In this document: positions 13,078 through 25,500 of the stretch, piece after piece
How the letters are laid out: each line of letters begins with the position of its first letter
How positions within the stretch are numbered: position 1 is the stretch's first letter
Source of the DNA: Cornus controversa
Taxonomy: Eukaryota > Streptophyta > Magnoliopsida > Cornales > Cornaceae
Assembly: GCA_026545225.1 (NCBI GenBank)
Contig: CM048845.1
Coordinates: 124,980,533 to 125,044,532 of the forward strand
DNA length: 64,000 nt
Direction of reading: 5' to 3'
The notes under the pieces: generated by a model
What the model saw: only the letters and a program-made list of their open reading frames with translations
Database searches by the model: none
What the model was told of the DNA's origin: nothing
Program-made: the position numbers and the translations under genes

Positions 13078-14839
13078 ATGTCGAAGCTCACTCTATTGTT
13101 ATGCTTCATAATTGTTGCTTTTGGGGTTGTTGTTGATGGTACAGCACCAAAGTTAGATGTAGGGTTTTATGAGCTTAAGAAAGGAGATTTATCTATGAAG
13201 TTCAGCAACTGGGGTGCAAGCATTATATCTGTTTTTTTTCCTGACAAAAATGGTATGTCTCATTTTGTGAATCATTCAATTTAGGAATACTTTCTCAAAT
13301 TCCTTCTTTTAATCATTTTTTTCTCTCTCTCCTTGTTTGTTTTCCAGGAAAGTTGACAGACATTGTGCTTGGGTATGATGCAATTAAGGATTACATGGTA
13401 AGAGTTTTCTTCTTTACTTATGGAAAGGAAGGGTTTTTTTTATAATTTTTTTAGTGAGAGAAGAAATTTCTTTTTTTTTTTTCTTCTTTTTTACCCTTAT
13501 CATCGCATAACCAAACAACGGTTATGCGATGATGAAATTGCCCATGTGGAAAACCTAAAGATGTTTTTTTGTCTGATAGGATCTTGTCAGTTTTGTATGA
13601 CTTAAAAGTCTCCTAAATTGACTTGAAAAGCTCATCATCTCTTAATTAATTTAAATCCACTGATTACACTAACATGTTGTTTGTTTTTTTCGTGGGAAAG
13701 GCCCACGTGCATGTATATTTATTAGTTATAGATTCCAATATTTACATGTGATCGATTTGCGCAGAACGATACAACGTATTTTGGTGCCACAGTTGGACGG
13801 GTTGCTAACAGGGTCGGGGGTGCTAAATTTACTTTAAATGGTACCACCTATAAATTAGATGCTAATGAAAAGAAAATTAACACGCTTCATGGTACGTAAT
13901 TCTTGATTTATAAATTACCCTCTTAACGTTTTAGTCTTTGCATTTTGAGATTATTTATTTATTTCTTTATTTATTTGTAATGAAGTACTTTATTATATGA
14001 TTACTAGGTGGATCAAAAGGATTCGGTGATGTTGTTTGGAAGGTCAAAAAGCATAAAAAAGATGATAAACATCCTCATATTACCTTCTCCTATCGCAGCT
14101 ATGATGGCGAACAAGGTGAGCATAGATGATTTTTGTATATATATATATATATATCCTAGCTCAACCATATATATATATATATATATGTTGGTGTGTTACG
14201 TACACAGGATTTCCTGGTGAGGTTGATGCGACTGTGACTTTTACTGTCCTTGAGAACAACCAATTAAGTGTAACAATGAAAGCCAAAGCTTTAAAAAAGG
14301 CAACGCCTGTGAATATGGCTCAACATGTTTACTGGAACCTTGGTGGTCACAACAGTGGTGACATTCTGTCGAATGAGATCAAGATATTCGGTTCCAATAT
14401 TACGCCAGTTGACAAGAATCTCATCCCGACTGGCAAAGTCGAAGCGGTGAAGGGGACGCCGTATGATTTTCTCAAGGCTGACACCATCAAAAGCAAGATC
14501 AACGGGCTTCCTAATGGTTATGATATCAACTATGTCCTCGATGTCGATGGTGCCAAAGGCAAAAAGATGAAGCCAGCAGCAACGGTGCATGACAGGAAGA
14601 CCGGGATAAAGATGGAGCTGTTGACAAATGCACCTGCTTTGCAGCTTTATACTGGTGCCAATACAAAGGACGTGAAGGGGAAAGGTGGATTTCTTTATAA
14701 AGCTAATGCTGGCCTTGCTTTGGAGACTCAAGGTTTCCCTGACTCCGTCAACCACCCCAATTTCCCTTCACAGATTGTTTCTCCTGGAAAGACTTACAAG
14801 CATTCTATGCTTTTCAAGTTTTCCAGGAAGGCTGCATAG
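13078..14839 (+). CDS. Aldose 1-epimerase (mutarotase) copy A, secreted
   Basis: Five exons: 13078-13252, 13348-13397, 13765-13891, 14008-14115, 14208-14839; 1092 nt, 363 aa, all junctions in frame. The N-terminus is a likely signal peptide of about 22 residues (hydrophobic LLLCFIIVAFGVVV after MSKLT), so entry to the secretory pathway or apoplast is inferred. Galactose-mutarotase family residues are present: catalytic-type His in NTLHGG (His117), second His in MAQHVYWNLGG (His193), Asp in NGYDINY (Asp259) and the catalytic Glu in GLALETQGFPDS (Glu326). The reaction is interconversion of alpha and beta anomers of aldoses. The ATG chosen follows a T-rich leader and matches the start in copy B. 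It is the intact upstream member of a tandem pair with copy B. Confidence 0.94.
13499..13533. repeat. Perfect 14 bp stem hairpin in mutarotase A intron 2
   Basis: ATCATCGCATAACC and its exact reverse complement are separated by AAACAAC. The matching position in copy B intron 2 holds several hundred extra bases ending in a similar right arm (AACAATGGTGGTGCGACGATGA). The hairpin therefore looks like the fused ends of an internally deleted or excised small inverted-repeat element. Confidence 0.6.
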
Positions 14840-15739
14840 AACAAACCTTTTTTTCTTTTTTCTTTTTTCTTTTTTTCCTTCCCCTATATAAATTCTGACC
14901 AAGATTGATGAATATATATATAAAATCTAACTATGAACAAATATGTTAATTCCTTGCTATTGTACTATGACTTGGTTAATTTTAAAACATTGTGCAAGTT
15001 AATGGATAAATTGAATCCTGAGTGATATCCAGAGGGGTAAGCTGAGTATACAAACATCTTCTAATTAATAAATTGCACAGGGTTAACCACATGAAGGATC
15101 AACTATCTTTTATAATCATATCCTACCATGGTGATAAAGCTCCGGAGAAATTGGAATAAAAGTTTATTTTTGAAAATTTAGTGAAATTCAACTTTATCTT
15201 ATTGCACTCTCCAATTTGCTTTAAGACAAGTTTGGATGAACCAGATTTGATCTTGACCAGAAATTTTAGTTTTTCAAAGCAAACCTATTAAACACAAAGT
15301 CCAACCTCTCATCACCTTACATGTACTGTACGGTTTTTTCATTGAATTAATCATATCCATGCCAGTTGGCCACCGCCTAAAATAACCAAAAAAAAAATGT
15401 AACTTGGATGAATCTGATATTTGACACCAAAATTACACAATTACAATTTTAAATCTCACAAATATCAATTTTTGGAAGTGGCCAAATTATATTAGTTCTT
15501 TCGTAACTATCCATATACATTATTTTAGTAACAACCCATTTTGGATGATAACTTTTGTCCACACTCGAAATAGAAAAAGTCAAGACAACCGGCTATCGCG
15601 GATTCACCAAGATGAGCAAAACGTCTCTCTCTCTCTCTCTCTTACCCTTGTTTTTTTTATATATATATATAAACATCCTTCTGTCTCTTTATCACGATTT
15701 TAACTCTCATCCATTAAGCTCAATCTTTTTCTATATATA
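14840..15739. other. Spacer between mutarotase copies, including copy B's displaced upstream region
   Basis: About 14890-15255 matches 20850-21205 downstream of copy B (the block ACATTGTGCAAGTTAATGG and others), marking the 3' end of the duplicated unit. About 15450-15740 matches 12603-12960 upstream of copy A (shared CAAGACAACCGGCTATCGC, CCATTAATC/CCATTAAGC and TCTTTTTCTATA). The match stops at about 15739, where the transposon block begins. Confidence 0.7.
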
Positions 15740-16034
15740 ATGGGAACTGATATTCACGTGTTGGACGCTCCGTTTTCTTTTTCCTTCTAAATAAAAGTAC
15801 AAAAGAGTCGTTACACTGCATAACGCTTGATACTTTATATTTTTAATGTCATAATTATCCTTCTTTTTAACTAAAATAAAAAAATATGGGATTAGAATAA
15901 AAAGTAAATTTTATATCAATAAATAAAACAACCTATCTTATTGTATGAAAAAAATTAAATTTTTTTTTTTCAAAAGATATGTTTAGTTGAATTGAAAGTA
16001 AAAGAAAAACCTAATTTTACTTAAATAAAAATTA

Positions 16035-17016
16035 GGATAAATTACTCTTACCTTCCTTGATATTTGGCTTCATTACCCTCAATTTAAATTTTTTGCAAAA
16101 TTACTCTGACACCCTTGTCAGAAAAATATTTGTTAAACAAAATCACATTTAATATACAATTACAAAATTATCCTCAAGTTATAATACTTTTATACAAAAA
16201 TAACTTCAATTTCTAATCATTTGACTGAGATTAACATGTTTTATATATGTATTTTCTCTATCAATGCCACATTAGCACTAGGGTGGCAAAAATTCCCAAC
16301 GCAACAGGAACCCGTCCTGCCACACTCCATTTAAAGTGGGTTTGGAGAACCGTTTATTTAAATGAGACGGGATGGGTTTCGTTATTTAAAACCTAGTCGG
16401 TTTCGGGGTGGGGGCTGGGCAAGGTTACCCCGCATCGATTATACTATACTTAATTGTTTATATTATATTACTTATGTGTATATATACTTTAAAAAATGTT
16501 AAATTTCAAAATATTTGATTTTGTTTGAAGTTGTGTAATCTTTTATTTTAAGCAAGGACAACAAAAATAAATAAGAAAATTTTGGAAAGGGTAGAATGCT
16601 AATGTTTGGAGGATGTTGAAAATTCATAAATCAAATGAGTTTTAATCGGTTATGGGGCGGGGCGGGGTGAGTTAGGTCGGTTATGGGGCGGAAATGGGGT
16701 GAATGGGAGAATTTATAACCGGTTATGGACAGTTATGGGATTTCCAAAATCAAACGATTATGGGGATGAGAATTAGAATCCCCCCCATAACCAACCCGTT
16801 GTCATCCCTAAGTAGCACTACCGTCACTGAAGATAGTTTTGGTATTTTGATTTTTTATGCTAATTGAATTTAATAGAGTTGACTGTCAATTAATGACAGG
16901 AGTACCTGAAGTAAAGTCAACCAAACTTTAGGGGAGGTTGACCACCATATTTTAAAAACTTTAATCCAAATGTAATTAGGTAAAATCTCAAGGGATGTCA
17001 AAGTAATGTACCCTAG
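16035..17016. mobile_element. Second-level nested element
   Basis: Absent from the homologous copy near 23490. The left end (ATTACTCTTACCTTCCTTGA) is similar to the reverse complement of the right end (ATTACTTTGACATCCCTTGA), giving imperfect inverted termini of about 45 bases. No coding capacity is visible. It carries the third-level insertion at 16281-16812. Confidence 0.6.
16281..16812. mobile_element. Third-level nested MITE, hAT-like, 8 bp target duplication
   Basis: Flanked by perfect 8 bp repeats TAGCACTA (16273-16280 and 16813-16820). The ends are imperfect inverted repeats (GGGTGGCAAAAATTCCC on the left; the right end reverse-complements to CTTAGGGATGACAACGGG). The interior holds GC-rich GGGGCGGGGCGGGGTGA and several CGGTTATGGG repeats. 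An 8 bp duplication is typical of hAT superfamily elements. Confidence 0.7.
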
Positions 17017-17774
17017 AAACTATGTTATATAGTTCAATAAACAAGCCAAGGAAAACTTATTTGATTTAAAAAGAAAACTTTTAAAAATTATATTATTATA
17101 TGATTAAATTAACTATGTTTAACATATTTTTTCTGTGTTTATATATATTATATAAATTTGTGAAGGCTAAGACTCAAAATAATGACAAATTTTTTTTTCA
17201 AAAATTTTACTTCATCCGTAGAGGAGAGAATTGTGTTGTCACGAGCTGAAAACTTTAGCACTAAACAAAAATAAAGAAAAAAAACTATAATCTAAACTAA
17301 AATGATACACTAGAACTAAAAGAGAAATTTATTTTTATCTTCAATACATAGTTTTACTTACAAAAAAATGTTAGATAAGAATGAATTGGAATGGTTGAAT
17401 TCCAACTAACAGCTACGATATTAAAAATATAAGAATATAAGAACTCTGGAATTTATAATTTTATTTTAACCCAAAAAAAAAGAGGAGAGTGTTGAGGCAG
17501 CCTAACAGTAAAAGAGTAGAGTTTTAAAAGAGACTTCTTAAAAGACATAAATACAAAATGGTATAATAGTAAATTATTTAAAATGATTTCTTTTCTTTTT
17601 TCTTATTTAACTCATCCAAACAAGAATGTTATCCTTTCTTTTTTTTTCTTTTATAATTTATCCAAACATAAATACATATTATCATTCATTTTTTTTCTTT
17701 TCTTTTTTTTTTCTCTTATAATTTATCTTACCCTTTCTTTTATTTTCTCTGTGGAATATCCAAACAAGCCCTAA

Positions 17775-17835
17775 TGTTATCCTCCCTTTCCTTTCTTTTC
17801 TTTTCTTTTCTTTTCTTTTCTTTTCTCTCCTCCTT
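17775..17835 (+). repeat. CTTTT microsatellite
   Basis: Pentameric CTTTT repeats about nine units long, inside a wider T/C-rich tract (17580-17830). It lies about 150 bases before the copy B start codon. Confidence 0.8.
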
Positions 17836-17977
17836 ATCCAAACGGAGCCTAAATAATATATTTACGAAACTAATACTTATATGTCTGTATTGCCTATTTG
17901 GACATATCTTTGAAAAGCTCTCCTTTTTTTCATCTGATCTGCAAACAGCTCACCCAATTCTTTGCTTACCCAAAAAA

Positions 17978-20747
17978 ATGTCCAAGCTCGCTCTATTGTT
18001 TTGCTTGATAATTGTTGCTTTTGGGGTTGTTGTCGATGGTACAGCATCGAAGTTAGATGTTGGGTATTATGAGCTCAAGAAAGGAGATTTATCTGTGAAG
18101 TTCAGCAACTGGGGTGCAAGCATTATCTCTCTTCTTTTTCCTGACAAAAATGGTATGGTATCATTTTAGTCCTTTTGTGAATCATTCAACTTAGGAATAC
18201 TCTCTCAAATTCCTTCTTTTAATCATTTTTTTTTCTCTCCGTGTTTGTTTTCCAGGAAAGTTGACAGACATTGTTCTTGGGTATGATGCAATTAAGGATT
18301 ACATGGTAAGATTTTTCTTCTTTACTTATGAATAGAAAGGGTTTTTTTTTCTCTCTATCTCTTAATATAATTTTTTTAGCGAGAGAAAAAATTTCTTTTT
18401 TTTTTCTTTTTTGAAGTTGCTATTGTCGCTCTATAGTTGTCCTCTCCTAACCTCTACTCCAAATGGCCAATTGTTTCTTCTATTTGGTTTTGCTGGATTT
18501 GGATGTTCAGATGACACCGAGATTATTCTAAGGCTACTGTATGCTCAGATCTCTGTCTACAAGTAAACAAATCAAATGAAAATTAGAGAGAGAAATGGAC
18601 ATTGATTGTTGAGAGACAAATTAAAAAGATTTATTTAAACAAGCAGAGGGAGAGAATTAAAAATTGGGAATGATTGTTAGTCATTGTCTGTAAGAATGGA
18701 GAACCAAACAATGGTGGTGCGACGATGAGGGTAAATACGTCTTTTTCTTTTCTGTTGACTCAAAAAGTAGGAAAGGATCTATATACCGGAGCAAATTGGA
18801 GAAATTGGAAAAACTAGAGATGTTTTGTCTGATAGGATCTTGTCAGTTTTGTATGACTTGAAAGTCTTCTAAATTGACTTGAAGCTCATCATCTATTAAT
18901 TAATTTAAATCCACTGATGACATTAATATGTTATTTGTTTTTTTTTTTTTTTTTGGTGGAAAAAGCCTATATGAATGTATATTTATATTATGATGATCTG
19001 TTATATTCCTTTTGCTTTGTTTAACATGTAAATTTTCCAACTGCTCTTGCATGGTGACAGATAATATATCTTATCCTATTAATTGGTGTAGTTGTTATCA
19101 ATATCAAGTCTTTTTGAGAAGATATGATAATAGTAGGAGGCTTATGTCACTGTACACATTTATGAAGATGTAAAAATAGTTATTGATATAGTTAGAATGT
19201 TTTATATATATAATAGCACTGCTATCAACTGTCTCTTGTGCATCACCTGATGATTCTGAATTAATGGTGTGGATTTTACATTGTTGTCGAATTCATCTGA
19301 CCTGAGTCTACCAGTTCTCTTTCTATGATGTCCTTGGGGTCTTACTGAGCAATGAAATCATAATTTCATCCAAATTATGTACTGATCTCTATCAGTTATA
19401 GATTCCAAAATTTACATTTTTGGAATTAAAATGATGTTTGAGATTAAGACTCTCCATATACATGCGATTTGCGCAGAACGATACAACGTATTTTGGTGCC
19501 ACAGTTGGACGGGTTGCTAACAGGATCGGGGGAGCTAAATTTACTTTAAATGGTACCACGTATAAATTAGATGCTAATGAAAAGAAAAACACGCTTCATG
19601 GTACGTAGTTCTTGATTTATAAATTACCCTGTAACGTCGTTGTCTTTCCATTTTTAGATATTTTTTTAATTTATAATGAATTTTATTATATGATTACTAG
19701 GTGGATCAAAAGGATTCAGTGATGTTGTTTGGAAGGTCAAAAAGCATAAAAAAGACGGTAAACATCCTCATATTACCTTCACCTATCACAGCTATGATGG
19801 TGAACAAGGTGAGCATCCGCCATTCTTTGAACTATATGTTTCCACTCTATTCATAGTCATATATACGAGTCTCTAATTTTAAATAGGTATATAAGAATTT
19901 GAATAAGATAAACTAAGTGATGATTTGGATTGCTGTGATAGAAGACATTGCATAGACTGATTGATGAACTACTATACTATACCCCTCTTATGCTCAAGAA
20001 ACAAGTACCAAACTAACTGTTCTAAAATATTTGACATAACTATATTTCTTATAGAGACTCAACTAGTTGATTAGATAGAGCTTAATTTCTATATCCTCAA
20101 CCATATATCTTGTGTGTTACACAGGATTTCCTGGTGAGCTTCATGCCAATGTGACTTTTATGCTCCTTGAGAACAACCAATTAAGTGTAACAATGAAAGC
20201 CAAAGCTTTAAAAAAGGCAACCCCTGTGAATCTGGCTCAACATGCTTACTGGAACCTTGGTGGTCACAACAGTGGTGACATTCTATCCAATGAGATCCAG
20301 ATATTTGGTTCCAATATTACGCCCGTTGACAAGGATCTCATCCCCACTGGCAAACTCAAACCAGTGAAGGGCACGCCGTATGATTTCCTTAAGCCTTACA
20401 CCATCAAAAGCAAGATCAACGGGCTTCCTAATGGTTATGATATCAACTATGCCCTCGATGGTGGCGAAGGCAAAAAAATGAAGCCGGCAGCAACGGTGCT
20501 TGAGAAGAAGACGGGGATAAAGATGGAGTTGTCGACAAATGCACCTGGTTTGCAGTTTTATACTGGTAATTATATAAAGGACGTGAAGGGGAAAGGTGGA
20601 TATGTTTATAAAGATCATGCTGGGCTTGCTTTGGAGACTCAAGGTTTCCCTGACTCGGTGAACCACCCCAATTTCCCTTCACAGATTGTTCTTCCTGGAA
20701 ATACTTACAAGCATTCTATGCTGTTCAAGTTTTCAAAGGCTGCATAG
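17978..20747 (+). CDS. Aldose 1-epimerase (mutarotase) copy B, secreted
   Basis: Five exons: 17978-18152, 18256-18305, 19477-19600, 19701-19808, 20125-20747; 1080 nt, 359 aa, in frame. The exon structure is the same as copy A, except that exon 3 is one codon shorter. The signal peptide MSKLALLFCLIIVAFGVVVD and all four active-site blocks are kept (NTLHGG, LAQHAYWNLGG, NGYDINY, LALETQGFPDS), so a working enzyme is expected. Introns 2 and 4 are longer than in copy A. Its upstream region was displaced by about 2.1 kb of transposons, so its expression may differ from copy A; this is inference. Confidence 0.93.
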
Positions 20748-21329
20748 AAACCTTTTTATTGGATTTTTGTGTTTCCCTACTGAATTATGTGATGCATGAC
20801 CTTGAAATTGGTCTGAGAAGGTGGCTGTAAGGCTTTTTCTTTCCTTTGCCTCTGTAAATTCTGACCAAGATTGATGAATAAAATCTAATTATGAACAAAC
20901 ATGTTGATTCCTTGTGATTGTACTATGACTTGGTTAATTTTAGAACATTGTGCAAGTTAATGGATAAATTGAATCTTGAGTGATATCAAGGGAAAAACTG
21001 AGTATACAAACATCTTCTAATAAATTGCAGAGTCTCCCAGATGAAGGAACAACTATCTTTTATAATCATGTTCTACCATGGTGATACAGCTGTGGAAAAA
21101 TTGGAATAAAAGTTTTATTTGAAAATTTAGTGAAATTCGACTTTAGATTATTGCACTCTCAAATTTGCTTTAAGACACAGTTTGGATGAACCAGATTTTA
21201 TTGTGAATTCGGAATATTTGGCCTGAGTTGGAAAAGTTTCAGACACTACTGTATCTTAAATTCCAATGGTAATCATAAGCAAGTATTCGAAACAAGACAA
21301 CACCAGTAAAATCTAATCCGTGATCATTT
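20748..21329. other. 3' flank of mutarotase copy B
   Basis: About 20850-21205 is the counterpart of 14890-15255 after copy A. Nothing else is recognisable up to the degenerate third copy. Confidence 0.5.
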
Positions 21330-21650
21330 AGCAGCAATGTCTTGTCCCCCACTGTCCAGATAACCAGCAAAATCCAATCCGTGAAGGGCACGCCATATGA
21401 TTTCCTTCCATTCCTTCAACCCAGAGCAATGTCTTGTCCCCCACTGTCCAGATAACTAGCAAAATCCAATCCGTGAAGGGCACACCATATGATTTCCTTC
21501 CATTCCTTCAACCCAGAACCATTTGAAGCTCAGTGGCAACCTATCCAATGGTTATAATATCAACATGTGCTCATGCAGGACTTCGTTTGGTGACTCAAGA
21601 GTATCCTGATTCAGTGGATCATCTCAACTGCAAAAGAATAACCACTGTCA
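21330..21650 (+). pseudogene. Degenerate third mutarotase copy with internal 92 bp tandem duplication
   Basis: Short blocks collinear with the last mutarotase exon survive. CCGTGAAGGGCACGCCATAT and TGATTTCCTTC match the VKGTPYDFL region (twice, because of a 92-base tandem duplication starting at 21334 and 21426). CCAATGGTTATAATATCAAC matches NGYDIN, and 21576-21640 reads LRLVTQEYPDSVDHLN against LALETQGFPDSVNHPN. The catalytic Glu in LALE has become Val, and the segments between are deleted. It is a dead relic of the same tandem array. Confidence 0.75.
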
Positions 21651-22588
21651 AATTGACTCAATTCGGTGTCTTTGGTGTACAGACAATTAATGAATTTGAT
21701 GAACTTCAAGCACTTAATTTTAACATATATTGTTACTATCTTGAAAGGTTTTCAATATTATAATTTCAAACTGCACCTCTTGCTTGTAGAACTTTTAGGA
21801 GAGTACTTTCCCATCCAGTTAAACAGGAATTTTTTTTTAAATGACCTACCATTTTATTTCTTCTATTTTCAAACCTATTGCCTGTGCATATATATAAATA
21901 CAAGTATTTCAAATTCAAAAAGACCTGGGAGGTGATGCTTTGCAGGATAATTGGGTCCAGAGACGCATAACATGATTCTATTTGGACCTGGGAATCAGCC
22001 ATTTGACACTCAATTGACCACTCACAATCTAATTATAGTTTTTTTAGGCCACAAGGCAAACAAAAAAATTGGACAAGTGAGACGTGTGTGCAAGACAACC
22101 AAAAACCTGCAAATCTTAAAAATTCGTCCAACTTCTCAGCACTTTTTCTCCATCATCCGTCGAAGTCTCTGATGAAAGCTAATAAAACTGTTTCATCAGT
22201 TATTACTTCATGGATTTCATTCACAAGACAATCAATCACAACCATAAATTTTTTTTCCTAAAAGATGATGAACCACAAAGATGATTGAAGGAAAGAAATG
22301 TCATAGTTTCTTCAAGCCATTTTGATACAAGAAATAATTATGTACGAACTCCCAGAAGCAAGTAAGACAAAAGATCACAAGATAGAGAAGCTTGAAGTCC
22401 CTACATGTTTACTTATCATATATATGATGGAATAATAAATTTTCTAGTACATCTATTATTAGTGTAGCAATGATTCTAACACTAGCCCTTCCAGAGAAAT
22501 TTAGACCACCCTCCAAGGAGGAAGAGCGATGATGTGATCCCGCTTCTCACAATTGCCAACCACCTACAGCACCTCAACCACGATAACT
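21651..22588. other. Gap between mutarotase relic and the ubiquitin-conjugating enzyme 3' end
   Basis: AT-rich, no gene recognised. The last few hundred bases probably include the 3' UTR of the minus-strand UBC gene. I see no repeat structure here. Confidence 0.4.
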
Positions 22589-25500
22589 TTAGTCGGCTGT
22601 CCAGCTCTGCTCCACAATCTCCCGCACTCTCCTATTGTACTCACGCTTGTTCTCACTAAACAATCGTGCAGCTTCTGAATTGGCAGGTGAGTTTGGGTTC
22701 GGGTCACAAAGCAGTGACTGCAATGAGAAAAATGGATGCATCAAACATCATTTACGGACTAGTAAAACATCTGTAGGATGCTACTCATTGACTGCCATAT
22801 AAATGAAAACTGAATCTATTTCATGTATTAATCAGGATTATCTGCTACTTGTTTATCTACAAATTGAATGTTTGCACATTTGATGAATTAAGATCTTGAT
22901 AGATATACCATTTGAGTTTGTCACATCTGATTGTGTTCTCAGATCTAATATTCGGTGGTTAAATGCTCTCCAAACTTGCAGTTTGAAGATCACCAACTCT
23001 CCAAATACATACATCTAAAATAAAAAAAAATGGTGCCAACCCCACTTAATGAAAATAAATGACTGAATGGACCAGATAACATGGATTCAGATTTACCATA
23101 TGATAAAAGGAGCTGATATTTGCCCTCCACTACTACCCTTAGACGCTCCACTTTCTTTTTCTTTTAAAATAAAAGTACAAAAGAGTCCCTACCCTATACA
23201 ATACTTGATTCTTACATTTTTAATGCAATATTTGTCCTTCTCTTTGACAGTTAACATATTAGAAATTAGATGAATATAGAAAGCTTACTTTTACTCATTT
23301 GTATGTAATTAGAATAAAAAGGTATGTGATTAGATTAAAAAGAATTTGAGTTGGAAACAAATTTGATATCAATGAATAAAACAACCTCTCTTTATACCCA
23401 AAAAAATTAAATTTTTAATTGATTTTTTTTTCAAGAAGATACGTTTAATTGAATTGAAAATAAAAGGAAAGCCTAGTTTTACTTCAATAGAAACTATGTT
23501 AGTTAGTTCAATAAACAAGCAAAGGAAAACTTGTTGATTTAAAAAGAAAACTTTCAAAAATTATATTATTATGTGATTAAATTAGCTACATTTAACATAT
23601 ATTTCTAGTGTTTATATATATTATATAAATTTGTGAAAGGTAAGACTCAAAACAATGAAAAATTCCTTTTTCCAAAAATTCCTCTTCATCCGTAGAGCAG
23701 AGAATTGTGTTGTCATGAGTTGGAAACTTTAACACTAAACAAAAAAACTATAATCTAAACTAAAAGATGCATTAGAACTAAAGAGAAATTTATTTTTTTC
23801 TTCAATACACTGGTTTTACTTGCCAAAAAAATGTCAAAGATGACGAATGAATTGGAATAGAATAATCCTAACTTTAATAGGGAAGGACAGTTATTGTATT
23901 AAAATGTAAGAATAAGTACTCTGTGATTTAAGGACTCTTTTGTAATTTCATTTTAAATAAAAGAGAGAGTGGAGTGCCCGAGGAGACTAATGAAGCGCAA
24001 ATATCAGCAGCCTATGATAAATTGTAAAAAGAAAAAGGAATAGATATGTTGTCAGTAAATTAGGTGGATGTAAGATTCATCGAGTTGTAACCATGTCAAC
24101 TTTATGTTACTGCTCTTATATTATTTTTCTTTTAGATATTTTGCATATTTTATGATATTATCAGTGTGAAAGAAAGCAAAAACCATGAAGGAAAAAACAA
24201 CATAACAAGAACTAAAGGAGAAAGCAATATCCACTCAAAGGTTATTACCCAATGTGGTCCCAAACTCCCAATCAAGGAGGCGGCGGATAAGTATGCATAC
24301 AAAACTTTTAACATTATTTCATAAAGTGGCTGCCTTATATTTGAACCGTATTTTTACACTTGACAACCTGAACTTTTACCACTGCATTAAGCAATGACCC
24401 CTAGAAGGTGATATCCACAACTTACATTGGTTGCAGGATCGCATCCCCCTTTGCCTAAAAGTTAGCACCCGAGTTTGTCATAAAAGGAGACATTTAAGAA
24501 GTACATCAAAATATGAACATAAATCTTAATAGTCCCTCCCAATTAGTCCGTCTTCCAAGGCCATGATAATAATAGCAGAAGTTTTTTGCCAATGTAAGGC
24601 TGGCAACCCAAGCTCAAGCCCACATTTAACTATGTAATAATTTAAAGTCAGTCTTTTAAGGCTCAATTCTCAGAAGAGGATTTCTAGTAATCGTATCCCA
24701 AACAAAAGCCCTCAGCTTAGATGAGTAAGAACATGGTGACAAGTGACAACATGTGCTTCCCACTCGAAGGCCCAAACGAAACCCCTCAGCTTAGATGAGT
24801 AAGAACATGGTGACAAGTGACAACATGTGTTTCCCACTCGATGATCTTTGGACAAGAAATCATATATTAGAACTAAGTTGATACAGAAATACATCTGCCC
24901 GTGCCATGGTATTCAATTTGTATATTTGTATTGCTCTCATGCACTGGAATATTACACTATACCAACTGATTATGTTTGCAAATAAAAGATATACCCCCTC
25001 CTTAACACTTGTAAGGCAATTTAGCCAAATAACCCCTTTTGGATTATTTCATGTTTTCAGCAAGAATCAAGTAGAAGAGATCCTCTCGCACTTTTTTAGT
25101 AAATGATTTGATACTAATTTAATGTGTGTGTGTGTGTGTGTGAAATACACTGAGAGACTCTTAAAAATAAAATTAAGTTATGCTGTCCCACAATATCTAG
25201 CGAAATATTCACAAAATCATTTCAATCATCCCCATCATACCTGGATGGACGTAAGTATAGCAGCCACATCATATATTGGACTCCACTGATTTTGCAGAAT
25301 ATCCAAACAAATACTTCCATCTGCATAAACTGGTTAAATACAAAACAAAATTGAGGCACTGGTTTAAGCAAAGTTTCACTCTATAAACATATTTCACCAA
25401 ATAAGAGAGGAAACTGTGAATAGAGGACCAACACAAAGTACAAAGGAGAAATGGAGTGCAGCCCACAACCCCAAGCAGCCATAAAATAAGAACAGAAAAT

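Larger units (their letters stand above)
15764..17495. mobile_element. Long-TIR DNA transposon (non-autonomous), copy 1, split by nested insertions
   Basis: Left end GGACGCTCCGTTTTC and internal AAGTACAAAAGAGTC match the left terminus of the copy at 23142-23978. The right part, 17017-17500 (AACTATGTTATATAGTTCAATAAAC onward in pieces), matches that copy's interior and right end. Between about 16034 and 17017 the homology is interrupted by another insertion. No transposase is seen. It sits between copy B's ancestral upstream region and its 5' leader. Confidence 0.65.

Noticed and set aside
14291-14755. Long minus-strand frame opposite the last mutarotase A exon
   Set aside because: It is a shadow of the coding exon; a matching frame opposite copy B (20283-20666) has no recognisable domain.
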